In this document: positions 31,489 to 42,012 of the stretch, one piece after another
How positions within the stretch are numbered: position 1 is the stretch's first letter
Layout of the letters: every line of letters begins with the position of its first letter
NCBI GenBank assembly: GCA_018136815.1
Contig: CM030934.1
Location: forward strand, 7,462,977-7,526,976
Direction of reading: 5' to 3'
DNA length: 64,000 nt
Origin: Isochrysis galbana
Taxonomy: Eukaryota > Haptophyta > Isochrysidales > Isochrysidaceae
Notes under the pieces: generated by a model
Database searches by the model: none
What the model saw: the letters and a program-made list of their open reading frames with translations, nothing else
Told to the model about the DNA's origin: nothing
Made by a program: the position numbers and the translations under genes

Positions 31489-33325
31489 ATGCCGGCGGTC
31501 GCAAGGCGCTCGCCGCTCCTACTTCCTGCCGCCGACAAGAACAACTTCCCGCTGCCGCCGCTCCACCGCTTCAACCACAACGTGGCGCTGCTGCTGATGA
31601 TGCGCATCGTCTCAGGGCTGCACACCTCTCTCTGGAGTGGAACTGTGCTCGCCTCTTATCTGTATGTTCTCATGGGATCGAACGCATACGCTGGATACGT
31701 CGAGGCGGCCATGGGCGTCGCAAACCTCGTCTTCGCGCTGCCCGCCGGCTACTTTGCTGACCGGTTCTCGCGCTCAAAGGTCATCGCGGTCGGCGGATGG
31801 TGCGTGCCTGTTGCGGCAGGGCTGACCTGCACCGCCGTCATCATTGGGGTGCAGCGCAAGGAGGCGGTGGAGGCGCTACACTCCGTCGACATGCCGGGCG
31901 GCGGGACGCCCGCGCTGAGGGACAACCTTCAGCTGCCATTCTGGCTTTTTGTGGCCGCCCTCGCCACATGGGGCTTTGTTCAAGCGGTGCAAAATGGCGC
32001 CGCCCAGGCGCTCTTTGCCGATTCCGTGCTGCCCGGCGAGCGATCCCGCTACTATATGTATTCATTTGTGGTCTTTCTCGTGGCGTCGACGCTCGGTCCG
32101 GTCGTGTCCATCGTCATGTTCATCGTCCATGGCAACGACTGGGAGCTCACCTCGTTACGCAACGTCTTCCTTGCTGGGATGATTGTCTCCCTGCCAAACT
32201 GGGTCATCATGTCCGCCTTTTCGGACAAGAAGATGCTTGACGAGGTGGCACCCGCTGACACGCCGTCAGCCGAACAGACTTCGACGGCCGAGTCATCCCC
32301 GCGCGCATGCGCTGAGGGCGCCACCGTCTCGGACGCGGGCTGCGTGGAGGAGGGCGCAGCACGTCCACGACCACCACCGCACACTCGCAGCTTTTTTCAT
32401 CCGACGCACTCGCATGAACGCTACGCTTGGGCCGTGCGGTACCTCATGTTTGCCTCTTCAACGCTTCTGGGTGTCGGCTCAGGGATGACCGTCAAGTTTT
32501 TCCCTCTCTTCTTCAAGAACAACTGTCAGATGTGCGTGCGCCGCTGTGGCACTGAGTTCGTTCTTGCAAGGCACTGCCAGACCAGTCGGATCCGAGGCCC
32601 ACGCGCGCGGCGGACCGACCACCTGTCCGACCCCGTCTCCCTATGGCAGGTCTCCAGTGAGCGTTCAAGTAGTTTACGCCATCCTCCCTCTCGCTATGGC
32701 CATCGCCTCAAGCGCGAGCACTCGCCTCTCTCGGCGCATTGGCCGCGTGCAGATGGTCCTCCTCGCCCGTGTGACGGGCATCTTGCTATTGTGTGCCCTG
32801 GCCTTCTTAGCCGACTTTTGGCTAGTCGAGTCGGCGCGAGGGAAGCCCGTACCAACGGGCAAGGTGCTCGTCACCGTGGGGCTCTTTTTGGTGCGCACGG
32901 CGCTGATGAACTCAGTGCAGCCGCTCAATTCCTCCATCATGATGGACTTCACTCCTCGTAGGTCTCGTGCCCGTTGGCAGTCGATGACCTCGATTGTGCG
33001 CTTCGGTTGGTGTGGCTCGGCAGCGCTCGGCGGCGTGCTGGCGGATCGCTTCGGCTACTCATTCACCTTTCTCATTACGGCCGGTATTCAAATGATGGGC
33101 GCCTTCCTCCAGCTGCTCCTGCTTCCACTCGTCCCCGTCAAGGAGGGGCCTAATATATTGGGCGGTAGCGAGCCATCTTCGTTCGTGCGCGAAGCGGGCG
33201 GACGCAGCATCCCAGGCGGAGAAGGGCTCGAGCCCCTCGATGCGGCGCGCGTACGGCCAGATGTCCATTTGGCCGAGCGGAGAGAGGAGCATTTGATACG
33301 CAGAAGTGATTCGTCGTGCGATTGA
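31489..33325 (+). CDS. Major facilitator superfamily transporter (2 exons)
   Basis: Exons 31489-32531 and 32650-33325 join in frame across a GT-AG intron (118 bases) to give 572 residues. About 12 hydrophobic segments are visible, with the MFS motif between TM2 and TM3 (PAGYFADRFSRSKVIAVGGW, the D-R-S-R/K loop). An acidic/Ser-rich loop near residues 250-310 divides the two halves. After the intron come AILPLAMAIASSASTRLSRR and the second-half repeat VLADRFGYSFTFLITAGIQM. Substrate is not deducible; the MPAVARR N-terminus gives no clear targeting signal. ATG 31489 is chosen because upstream in-frame sequence is purine-repeat DNA without ATG. The tail is charged and cytosolic. Confidence 0.85.
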
Positions 33326-34036
33326 TCTGTGTCGTACCATCATGTTGCTGCCTCAGGAGCAATTGGCGGCGCCTGCGAATTGTGGGGCCACAACCACGTC
33401 GCCTCGTGTGTCATTCTTTACCAGTCCGTGTTTCATCCTTCTCCTCGTCACAAAGGACTCAATTCGATTATCCGTCCCTCTTGAACTTCACAAGGGCCTC
33501 TGATAGGCGGAGCCATGAGCTGGAATGATGTGGCGCCAAAGGTTCGCACGATACCCCTCCCTCGTCCGCTTGCCCCTCCAGTCAGCCAATTCTATTTGCT
33601 CGAGATCAGGGCTAGCTTTACAAACTCTCTCCTTCTCCCCGGATGTCTGCTGGTGCCGACCCCCGCCACATCGGCCGGCTAACTCGAGAAACATGAATTG
33701 GCGTTTGCCGATCCTCAAGATCCGGGTAAGGAACCCGTGGGATATGGGTGCTCGGAAGAGGTGGCGAGACCATTGATATGGGAGTATCACGTTCATGCAC
33801 GCGCACGCGAATGGAGGGCTTTTGAGTGGAGAACTAACGGGCTGTGCCTTGGCTAGCAGTCGGAATGTTGCGATAATGGCCGTTCCTTGATGTGGTGGAG
33901 TCGGAAAGCGCGGCTCGGCGTGATAGAGAAGAGAAGTTGTGTTGGAAGTGTGGTGGCAGAGTACAACGGCGAGCTGCCGATGAGCTGTGCATGGGACTGT
34001 TTCTAGTTTCAAGGTCTTGAACTACTCCCTTCCAAC
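33326..34036. other. No supported gene
   Basis: 3' region of the MFS gene and spacer. A 174-codon minus-strand frame (33488-34012) exists but shows no domain, leader or splice support. Confidence 0.45.
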
Positions 34037-34370
34037 TAAGTTCATAGTCAGTTGCCATGGAGCGCGCCGGCGCGCCCCTCCTCTCTTTCGGGCCCCCAGC
34101 CGAGGGCGGCCCCCCAACTCCTCAGCTGCCATGGACGCAGCCGCTCGTGAAGCGACCGCGTCCGCCATCCGAGGCCGAGCAGGTGCGTGCGACTCGCGTC
34201 GCGCCACATGGCCCGTGGCCCCGGCCACACCATGCACAACAGACATGCTGGCATTCCCCATGGGGAGCAGCAGTCTGCAGACTCCAGTAGGACAAGAGCA
34301 GTCCCACAGAGCCACCCCTCCATTGGGCATGCCTGATGGCATCCCGCCCTGATGACGGCCGCGCTGCTCC
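34037..34370 (+). repeat. Dispersed repeat family B, copy 3 (uninterrupted)
   Basis: Head CAACTAAGTTCATAGTCAGT, then GCCATGGAGCGCGCCGGCGC and CGAGGCCGAGCAGGTGCGTG. It shows the state of the family without the 6.8-kb element and so defines the insertion point at 23308/30100. Confidence 0.8.
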
Positions 34371-34447
34371 GGCAGCGCGACCCGAATCCAGGCGGCCCTC
34401 ATGGGCACACAACACTTACAGGGCTTCTCAGCAACAAAGCGCACAAC

Positions 34448-34790
34448 AACTAAGTTTATACTTACTTCAGTATGGGGGGGCGCCTCGCGTCTCCCCTCTC
34501 AGGCACCAAGGCACCAATTCGCCTCCGGGGGGGGCCTGTCGGTCAACCCCATGCTCTGCCTTTTGGCATGAGCAGGGCAATCAACACCACCACCCAGCCA
34601 CCCAGACCCCAGTGGGCGCGGGTCGCGAGCCGCACTCGCAGGCCCACTTGGGCCTGCTCTCGTACTGACTCCCCCCCCCCCCATCCCTGGTCGCTGGTCG
34701 CCAGGCAGACAGGGGCCTCTGGGCGGCACCCAGGGCCAGCGAGGCGAGCGAGGGAGAGGCAGGGGGGGCCAGGGGCTGAAAAAAAAAACA
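34448..34790 (+). repeat. Family A-related repeat, divergent copy
   Basis: Head ACAACTAAGTTTATACTT, an altered GGGGGGCGCCTCGCG segment, and a 3' part with GCGAGCGAGGGAGAGGCAGG that also occurs in other A copies. It lacks the CTCCTGGCACGCCTGATGG block. Confidence 0.6.
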
Positions 34791-35225
34791 TTCTTGAAGG
34801 TGCCCGCTATGCTGCTATTGACTCACACCCCTCCGGTATCGCACACGCCATCGCCTATACCCCACACTCTCACTCCAGCCCCCGCTACCCCCCCCCCCAG
34901 GGGGGGCTGGCCCGCGTGCACTACGACGGGCCATACGGGGGCGGGGCGGGCTGGGGCAGGCCTGTTGGTTCAATTCTGCAGACAAACGTAAACGCGCTCG
35001 TCGCTTACCTTACTTCATCTCTTACTTTCGTGGCCCCCGCCTTCTGGGTCTTCTTCGTCTGGCGCCGCGTTTCCGCGGTGCCCGTCTGTCGCGTAGGGTG
35101 TCTTCCTGTAAACATACGTAAATTGGCGAAAGTCTTACCATTTCTGGGGTCAAAGTGTGTCGTTTTTTTTGTCGTTCTTTTCTCGTTGTTCTCTTCGTTC
35201 TCTTACGGGCGTGTGCCGCATGCGC

Positions 35226-35720
35226 GCGCCATGGCCCCCCTCTGAGGGGACCCTCGGGTCCCCTCAGAGGGCCAGCTGGGCCTGCTCAGGGGGCAGTGGA
35301 GGCTGGGGCTGGGCCCCTGCCTCCTCTGCCTCTCCCTCGCTGGCCTCGCTGGCCCTGGGAGCAATCCTGGCGGCGTGGCTGGTCTGTGGTACAGTGCTGG
35401 AGGGGGGTGTCAGTACGATGGGGAGCCAGTGTGGGCGAGTGAGCGCGGCGCGCGGCGCGCGCTCGGGGAGAGACTGGGCAGAAATGATGTCAGCTCAGCC
35501 CCTGCCAACAGGCAGGGGCTGAGGTTGTGTGGGCAGGCCCACCCATGGGGTGTCTGCAGTGGAGGAAGGGGGGAACGCGGCCCCCATGACCCTACCAGTT
35601 TTACTGGTAGTTGAGGGGGGGCCAGGGGCTGAGCCCAAGGCTTCCCTTGCCCCCTGAGCTGCCCTTGCTGGCCCTCTGGGTGCCCCCAAAGGACCTCTGA
35701 GAGCAGGCCGTGGCGCGCCG
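35226..35720 (-). repeat. Family A-related repeat, inverted and rearranged
   Basis: CCTGCCTCCTCTGCCTCTCC, CTCGCTGGCC and GGGGCCAGGGGCTGAG segments match A copies in inverted or shuffled order. A GAGGGGACC/GGTCCCCTC palindrome lies at 35243-35270 and CCTACCAGTTTTACTGGTAG near 35590. Confidence 0.55.
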
Positions 35721-36059
35721 CATGGCGACGCGCGACGCGCCGCAGGGAGAGAGGTGGAAGAGAGTGAAGCGAGGGAGAGGGGGGGATTTGCACCCCCCCC
35801 CATGGAGTGTGGTGGGAAACGAGACCCGTTTGCATAAGCAAACGGGCGGAGAGGGGCGGCTGGCGACAGGGGGGGAATGAGGAGGGAGAGGCTCAAGGCG
35901 CCAACAGGAACCCTTGTGGCAGGTATCTCGAGGTGCAGTCTTTTATTCCTCGAGGATCGCTTCGCGGCGAGAGCTGTAAGGGCCGTCCAGCTTCATGGAC
36001 GAGAGGTTCCTCCCCCCCCCCCCCCCCCTCGGTGCTTTTTCCCGGAGAGTCGCCCGACG

Positions 36060-36285
36060 TAGGTCGGTCCGCCTCAATGGGTTTTCCCTCATTGTAGCTT
36101 GTGGGGAGTTGTAATGGGAGCCGGGGGGTTGTTTGCGAGGACGAGGGGGGAGATTCGTAGGGGTGCATATGCGTATGTGCCTAGTGACAACACACGTCAA
36201 GGCGTATGGGCAAGTGCGCTGAGGGGTGTCGTGATAGTACCGGGCTAGTGGGAGTAGTGGTACTAACGCTCAGTTGTATTATTAT
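36060..36285 (+). repeat. Dispersed repeat family C, copy 1
   Basis: Shares with 44698-44945 the strings CTTGTGGGGAGTT, CGTCAAGGCGTATGGGCA, GTGCGCTGAGGG and GCTAGTGGGAGTAGTGGT, ending in an ATTATTATTTATTAT-like A/T stretch. The A/T end suggests a retroelement 3' end or SINE, not proven. Confidence 0.75.
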
Positions 36286-36551
36286 TTATTATCAACAAAG
36301 CGCACAACACACAGCTCTAGAACACCAGAGAAGGGCAAACACCACGCACAGCCAACCGCTCAGAGCCGACGCTATCCCACCTCACCCTAATCACGTATTC
36401 CTCCCACCTACATCTTATCGCGCTGGCTGCTAGGGAGCAGCCTGGGCGGCAACAAAAAGCAGAAAGGTCATGACGGACAGTGAGTGAGACACCTGCTGTT
36501 GGACAGTTGGTCGCTGGTTCGACGGAACTTGAACTTGTTAGACTTTGTGCA

Positions 36552-37167
36552 ATGACGGACACGCAGTCGTTAAGAAGGAATAGGAGACGGCAGAAGGGAG
36601 TGGGCCCAAGGGGCTTGGTGAGGATGTTGTTCGTCGATTCCGCCCTCGCCGTCAACAAGACTCTCGCCGACACGGGAGCCGGCCCCTCGGTTGTGACCAC
36701 CGAGCTGTTGGCTGCATTGCCGCCATCACAGCCCTCCTCTCACTCGCCCTCGCCTCTCGCCGCTCGTTCGATGTCGCTTTCGCCGCCGTCCTCGCCCTCG
36801 CTCAAGCCCGCCTGCCCGCCTTCCTCTGCTGACGGGCTTCAGCCCGTCAGCACCTCTGAAGTCGTCTCCCTCGCCGCGCCTGCCGCCGGCTTTGCCCCTT
36901 CCTCATTGCCCTCATACCCTATGGGCCACTCAAATTCGTCAGATGTCAGCGAGCATAAGGTTGCCTGGGACATGTCGCATAGCAAGGGCGCGCTTTGCAA
37001 CGAGATCGCGGAGGAAAGCTGCGGCGCAAAAGAAGAAATGAACCCTTCACGCCCCCTTTCGGAGGTCGGAGGGGGGTTAAGGGGGGGGGGGGAGAGAATA
37101 CAAGTCTCTCGGGGTCCCATGGGAAGCGGGGACCGGGGAGGGGAAAATCCGAATCTGAGGTTTTAGT
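36552..37167 (+). pseudogene. Retropepsin-like fragment fused to low-complexity sequence
   Basis: An open frame from ATG 36552 contains FVDSALAVNKTLADTGAGPS followed by VVTTELLAAL. The DTGA core flanked by hydrophobic strands is the active-site signature of retropepsin-type aspartic proteases in LTR retrotransposons. It is followed by a Ser/Pro-rich stretch resembling 16080-16150 and by Gly-rich DNA, with no reverse transcriptase or integrase. A broken LTR-element fragment is the best reading; a short cellular clan AA protein is possible. Confidence 0.5.
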
Positions 37168-37961
37168 CTCTCCGTCCACAGTCCACAACCCAAGCCGCTT
37201 GCACCCTCGGCCTCGGCCAACGCCATCGCACGTTGACGGTGGACCCCACGTAGAACCTACCGATCACTAACTAGCATTCTTTGTTGAGCTTTGGCGGGTG
37301 GGGCGTTGGGGCTGCCCGCCAACCAATACCCCGGTGAGTAAGTACTACTAGTACGTAGTACGTTATGGGCTGTCGGCCCTTGCGGCATGCAGCATAGGGC
37401 CCTGGCTCCGGACCTGCCTCCTACGTTCTATGAATTCCAGCTCTAAAGTGCGCACACTAATCACTTAGAGTAGACTGAAGAGTGAGAGGCCCTTCTATGG
37501 TTCAATAGAGCAGCCCCTTTTCCTGCGACTGGGCAAGCCCATTCAGGTTGGGTCCCGAGGCCTCTCGAGTCATTCGCAATCACTCTTCCCATTCGCTCTT
37601 CGTTGGAGTGGCAGCAGTGCGGCTTGAAGAAGAGACGTGGGCTGGACGTGTCCGACAATGCCGCACGCGCCGTTTCTGAGTTCCCAGCCCCGTCTCTATT
37701 TTGCAGCCGCTTCTTCTCTCTTTCGGCTGGTAAGGGCAACATAATGGGCTACTTGCTTTAGGTCCTGGGAGGGGAGACTCGGTTGAAAATCATGGCAGGC
37801 GCGAGTGGCTACGCAAGCCTTCCGCGTCAAAGCAACAATATTGAAAGCAAGTGAGAGCAACGCCCACGGCGATTGTAAGATAGAAGCTAGAGACTCAGGT
37901 CTTCTGTCTTTCGCGGCATGGCCCGTGGCGGTCGTAACTCCATATCTCTGCGATCAATCTC
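37168..37961. other. Intergenic; no gene recognised
   Basis: Short frames only. A TACTACTAGTACGTAGTACG palindromic stretch lies at 37345-37366. The right part is probably the 3' UTR of the helicase gene. Confidence 0.5.
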
Positions 37962-40007
37962 CTAGTCGGCCTCCTTCCTAGACATCGTGCTAGAGGAGCC
38001 CTTGGCCTTGTCCCCGGGGCGCTTTGAAAGTGCCAGCTTGCGTGGTCCTTGCTGTGGAGACCCGCCCGCTTCTCCGTCTCTCATGGCCCCATCGCCACGA
38101 TCAGAACTGGCGGGCAACGTCCGCTGCTTCTTAAAAATTGCCTTACGTGCCCGGGGCTTCTCGGCAAGTTGCTTGCGCTTCTTCTTGCGCATGGGCTGCA
38201 AACGAAGCATCCAATCGGGCACTGGGCACCCCGATGCCTTCATCACGTTCGCGATCGAACGAAGCTGTTCCACGTCTTCCTCCGTGAAGAATGTCACTGC
38301 CCTTCCCATCATGCCCGCTCGCCCGGTCCGTCCTATACGGTGAATGTAAGATACGGTCGTCTGGGGAAAATCGAAGTTGATTACGAGCTGCACACCCTTA
38401 AAGTCCATTCCTCTCGCCATGAGCTCAGTGGCAATGAGGACCCACACTTTGCCCAGTCGAAACTGGTCGACGATGTGATCGCGCTGAGCCTGCGAGCGGT
38501 CAGCGTGGATGACGTCGACGCGGATGCCGTCGAGGACGAGTTGGTGAAAGAGCTGCACCGCGCGCTCCTTAGACTGAACGAATACCAGGACAGGCGGCTT
38601 GATGCCCTGCTTTATCATCTGGCGCAGCGCGAGGATCTTGCCGTCCTCACGTCCCACGAAGAGCAGCGATTGTTCAACGGTCTCCGCAGCCGCATTCTTC
38701 TCGCCTACCACCACGCGCACCGGCTGGCGCAACACCGTGTCTGCAAGCTGCTCGATGGTTGGCATCATGGTCGCCGAGAAGAGGGCGCGCGTGACGGACT
38801 TGTGGGTGCATGCGCCAAGCAACGTGTCCACCTGCTCTAAGAATCCCAGGTCGAGCAGCTTATCCGCCTCATCCAGCACAAGCATCGTCACGTGCTCCAT
38901 GGGAAGAAGCCCCTTGTTGATCAGCCCAACTAGGCGCAGTGGCGTCGAGACCATGATGTCGTACCGGGTGAGCGACGCCGCGCCGCCGCCGCTGTAGCCC
39001 CCTCCGCGCTCCTCGGCCTGCGCCCCAGTAACCATCTTGCGCGTTAGCAGAGCCGCCTTGAGCTTCCCGCCTTGGGCCAACTTGAGCACCTCACGGTGCG
39101 TCTGTCGCGCCAGCTCCTGCGTCGGGGCCACGAGTACCGCCCTAGGCCCTGAGCCAGAGCGTTTGCGCGAGCTCCCAGTTATGGTGAGGTGCTGCAGCAT
39201 CGGGATCACAAAGGCGGCCGTCTTGCCAGAACCTGTCGGGGCGCACGCAAGGAGCTCCCGCCCACCAAGCAGCGCCGGAATCGCCTGCATCTGCACGCGA
39301 GTGAGCTCATGGTAGCCTGCAATGTAGCGTGGATCGGCGAGGGTAAGGGCGTCGCGACTAGTGCGTGCAGCATGGAGCGACATGTGGGGCGGCTGCCCTG
39401 GTGTGACAGGCGAACAGTTTGGCCTGAGGATCAGCGCACCGGCAGTCATGATGTTGCGGTAGAGGAATGGCCGCATGGCATACTTCTCAGAGAGCTCGTG
39501 CGCACTCTGCACGGGCGGCGGGAGCTCGTTGCCGTACGCGTGGATGCGGAGCGCCTTGCGCAGTTGATTAGCCTCGGCAACTTGGCGCGGTGTAGGCGAT
39601 GCGGACGAGCTCGCCGGCTCCCCCTTGGCCGGTGGTTCGTCGGCCAGCCCCTCGTTGGTCGCCCGCCGATTATCGGCCCGCCCTTTCTCCGGCCGCGCGT
39701 CGGTCGCCCGCCCTTTCTCCGGCCGCCCGTCGGTCGCCCGCCCTTTCGCCGGCCGCCCGTCGGTCGCCCGCCCTTTCGCCGGCCGCCCCTGACCATGGAC
39801 TTGTTCAGCATGGCTGCTCAGCAGCTTCGTCTGTCGTCCACGCACGAGCAGCTGCTCAGGCTGATCTGGCGGCTCGGTCTGAGCACCGAAGAAGTCGAGC
39901 GGCGAGAGTGCAGCCGTACGCACCGGCACTGCCTCGGCCTCGCGCGCCCGCCGGGTCCCGCGCGAGAAGCGGCAGCCGGCGGTGAGGCCGAAGGCGTCGC
40001 TTGCCAT
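37962..40007 (-). CDS. DEAD-box RNA helicase, DDX52/Rok1-like
   Basis: Single exon, 681 codons from ATG 40007. All core motifs are present: Q motif region LTRVQMQAIP, Walker A APTGSGKT, PTQELARQ, DEAD in MLVLDEADKLLDLGF, SAT, ARGMDFKG and HRIGRTGRAG. Before the core, ANQLRKALRIHAYGNELPPP matches the Rok1/DDX52 signature (N-x-LRK-x-I-x-GxxxPxP). That family acts in the nucleolus in 18S rRNA/40S subunit maturation. About 55 extra residues lie between the PxP motif and the Q motif. The N-terminal region has four near-perfect 10-residue repeats of the type GRPAKGRATD, an unusual low-complexity insert. The basic C-terminal tail (MRKKKRKQ) fits nuclear/RNA association. Confidence 0.92.
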   Translation of the reverse strand: MASDAFGLTAGCRFSRGTRRAREAEAVPVRTAALSPLDFFGAQTEPPDQPEQLLVRGRQTKLLSSHAEQVHGQGRPAKGRATDGRPAKGRATDGRPEKGRATDARPEKGRADNRRATNEGLADEPPAKGEPASSSASPTPRQVAEANQLRKALRIHAYGNELPPPVQSAHELSEKYAMRPFLYRNIMTAGALILRPNCSPVTPGQPPHMSLHAARTSRDALTLADPRYIAGYHELTRVQMQAIPALLGGRELLACAPTGSGKTAAFVIPMLQHLTITGSSRKRSGSGPRAVLVAPTQELARQTHREVLKLAQGGKLKAALLTRKMVTGAQAEERGGGYSGGGAASLTRYDIMVSTPLRLVGLINKGLLPMEHVTMLVLDEADKLLDLGFLEQVDTLLGACTHKSVTRALFSATMMPTIEQLADTVLRQPVRVVVGEKNAAAETVEQSLLFVGREDGKILALRQMIKQGIKPPVLVFVQSKERAVQLFHQLVLDGIRVDVIHADRSQAQRDHIVDQFRLGKVWVLIATELMARGMDFKGVQLVINFDFPQTTVSYIHRIGRTGRAGMMGRAVTFFTEEDVEQLRSIANVMKASGCPVPDWMLRLQPMRKKKRKQLAEKPRARKAIFKKQRTLPASSDRGDGAMRDGEAGGSPQQGPRKLALSKRPGDKAKGSSSTMSRKEAD

Positions 40008-40595
40008 CGCGGCGACGCGGACAGAGAGAGAGGACGGAGAGAGAGAGAGGACAAAAGGGAGAGCAAAGAAAGGGAGCGAGCATGTCAGAGTTTTCTTGTT
40101 GTCCTAGTTTAATCCTAGTGCTGAGGGACCGTGCCTCATCGGCAACGGAGCCCCTCCTGCTAAGTTGTCTCATAGGTACCTACGAAGGTATTATGCCATA
40201 GGTATAGGTAGGGTCAATACCTATGTACCTCCGTAGTACATAGGTAGTCACCTTATTGTAGGTATGCCAGACCAATCACCATAGGTACTATCGATGTTGT
40301 CGTAGCGAAGCTCAGAGGCTGCAACCGCAGGTTCAGGTTTGGTTATTTTTTAAAAAAATCCCCGTGAAAGTGAAATGTATATAAAATTAAGAGCAATACC
40401 CCCCCCCCCTCTCTCCCTTGCCCCCCCCCTCCCCCCTCCCTCCCTTCTCTTGTTCGCCTGTCCTCATGTCCCTCCTCCGTCCAATGGACAGTGCACCGGA
40501 GCTCGAGCCCCCCCCCCCCTTTCCCCCTTGCCGCGTAGACATCACGAAATTATCGTTTTTTTTCTCTTCGCGCGTTTAGAGGTAGCTCCGGCCTG
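40008..40595. other. Spacer with C-runs and AGGTA-type short repeats
   Basis: The helicase 5' flank. ATAGGTA and CCTATG motifs recur several times between 40175 and 40290 and can pair with each other; C-runs at 40400-40440 and 40508-40520. No gene. Confidence 0.5.
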
Positions 40596-40930
40596 ATGGA
40601 CAAGAAAAAGATTGCTCTAGCTATCGCCTTGGTAACCGCCATTGCCCTGACTATGTCCCTGCCACTCACATCCTCAATGCAATTATAATAAAGAGAAGGG
40701 GGACATGACACACACGCCCACGACGAGCGAGAACCTTGGACGGAGGAGGGACGAACAAGAGAAGGGAGGAAGATATGTACGACTTTACCATGTGAATAAC
40801 TACAAACCCGAGTACCTAAATATAGGTGAAATTCGAGTCTTTGACCGTGATGAACAATTGGTGTCCTTGAACAAACCATGCACAGCTAGCTCACGTTACA
40901 AAGAGGGTGCAACTCGAGGTTCCCTTTTTT
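40596..40930 (+). pseudogene. Membrane-leader plus F5/8C-like fragment, broken
   Basis: ATG 40596 starts a 30-codon peptide with a positively charged start and hydrophobic core (MDKKKIALAIALVTAIALTM), a signal or anchor. It ends at TAA 40686. In another frame from 40705 comes GRYVRLYHV, LNIGEIRVFD and PCTASSRYKE, the pattern of discoidin/F5-8 type C galactose-binding domains (YVR, LN--E--VF, SS-Y). The domain stops where a GCAACTCGAGGTTCCCTTTT repeat begins (also at 30316). Leader and domain may belong to one gene split by an intron or a frameshift; only the first half of the domain is present. Similar domains occur in algal-virus and algal surface proteins. Confidence 0.45.
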
Positions 40931-41162
40931 TGTCACACCCCTCCCGGCTATTTAGGTATATAATTTCTAATGACCCCTAACTTCGCCCCTAACTCGGGGG
41001 TTGACCGCGCGCAAACAAACATAAACACGGGGACCCATCAAGCAAGAGACGTCTTGTGTTTCGTTTGTTTGTGCCTCCCGTTGCAATATCGCCTCCGCAT
41101 CAAAGGTCAGTTGCATTTTCTCCGTCTTGTAAAAGCGAATATACTTTGTCTTCCACAGTACC

Positions 41163-41690
41163 ACAACTAAGTTTATACTTGGTTGACCCATGGGGGGGCA
41201 CGAGCCCCCCCCTCTCTCCACTCCTCCCCTGCCATGGGGGAGGAACCACCCATCCTCCTGGCACGCCTGATGGCTTGCCAGGAGGCCACTGCCCTACTGA
41301 CCCACTCCCTTCCCCACAGGCTCGCCCCATTCGCCCATCCTGGCCCCTCGTGACCAGCCCATCGCTCCAACCCCCCCTCTCCCCCTGGTCGACAGGCAGA
41401 CAGGTGCAGATTGGGGGCCCCAGAGGCTCGGGAGACCAGCAAGGGAGAGGCAGGGGAGGCCAGGGCCCAGCCCCAGCCTCCTCTGCCCCCTGAGCTGGCC
41501 TCCAGGAGCCTCCAAGGGCCGCCATAGGGCAGCTGGAGGCCTGCCGCAGGCGCGCCATCGCGCGTGCCTGCAGGAGAGGGGAGAGAGCGCACGGAGAAGG
41601 GGGTGGGCGGAGCGAGAGCTCCGCTCACCGGAAAATAGGTAAGTCCCGCACCTGTTTACAGGATAAGTCGGGGCTGAGGCCGCCGCCCAC
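41163..41690 (+). repeat. Dispersed repeat family A, copy 3 (long)
   Basis: Head CAACTAAGTTTATACTTGGT, full body, and a 3' end AGAGCTCCGCTCACCGGAAA then ATAGGTAAGTCCCGCACCTG shared with 47565-48080. The two long copies define the family length at about 520 bases. Confidence 0.85.
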
Positions 41691-41761
41691 TCGGAGACAC
41701 AGGAGGAAGGGGGGGAATGATCACCGGGGGGAGGCGCGGGCCACCGGACCATATCTAAGCC

Positions 41762-42010
41762 TGTTGCGGGTAAAGGGGGGGCCTTGTACACTTCCCCCCG
41801 TCCGTTCCGTTTTTAGGTCTTCCCGCGCGACTCCCTCTCCGTCGCCGCGCCCCAGTCCCCTTCTTCCCGTATCGTCCCGTATCGGTCCGCCCCCCCCTCT
41901 CCTCCCCGCGGAAGCCCTCTTCCCCCTCTCCCCTCCCGTCTCTCCCCGAGTGCTTCCTTGAGTTCCCGACCCCCTTTTGTCTATCTCTTTCCCGCGCGAT
42001 TCCCTTCCCC
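41762..42010 (+). repeat. 5' LTR of copia element
   Basis: Near-identical to 42981-43230; differences are mainly in C-run and G-run lengths. Confidence 0.88.
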
Positions 42011-42012
42011 CG

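Noticed and set aside
33488-34012. 174-codon minus-strand frame next to family B
   Set aside because: No recognisable domain; its start overlaps the edge of the dispersed repeat.
34472-35245. 257-codon plus-strand frame
   Set aside because: It consists mainly of repeat A-related sequence and T-rich DNA (a false TM at the end); no domain.
38049-39315. Long plus-strand frames opposite the DEAD-box helicase
   Set aside because: Antisense shadows of a conserved gene; the minus strand carries all helicase motifs.
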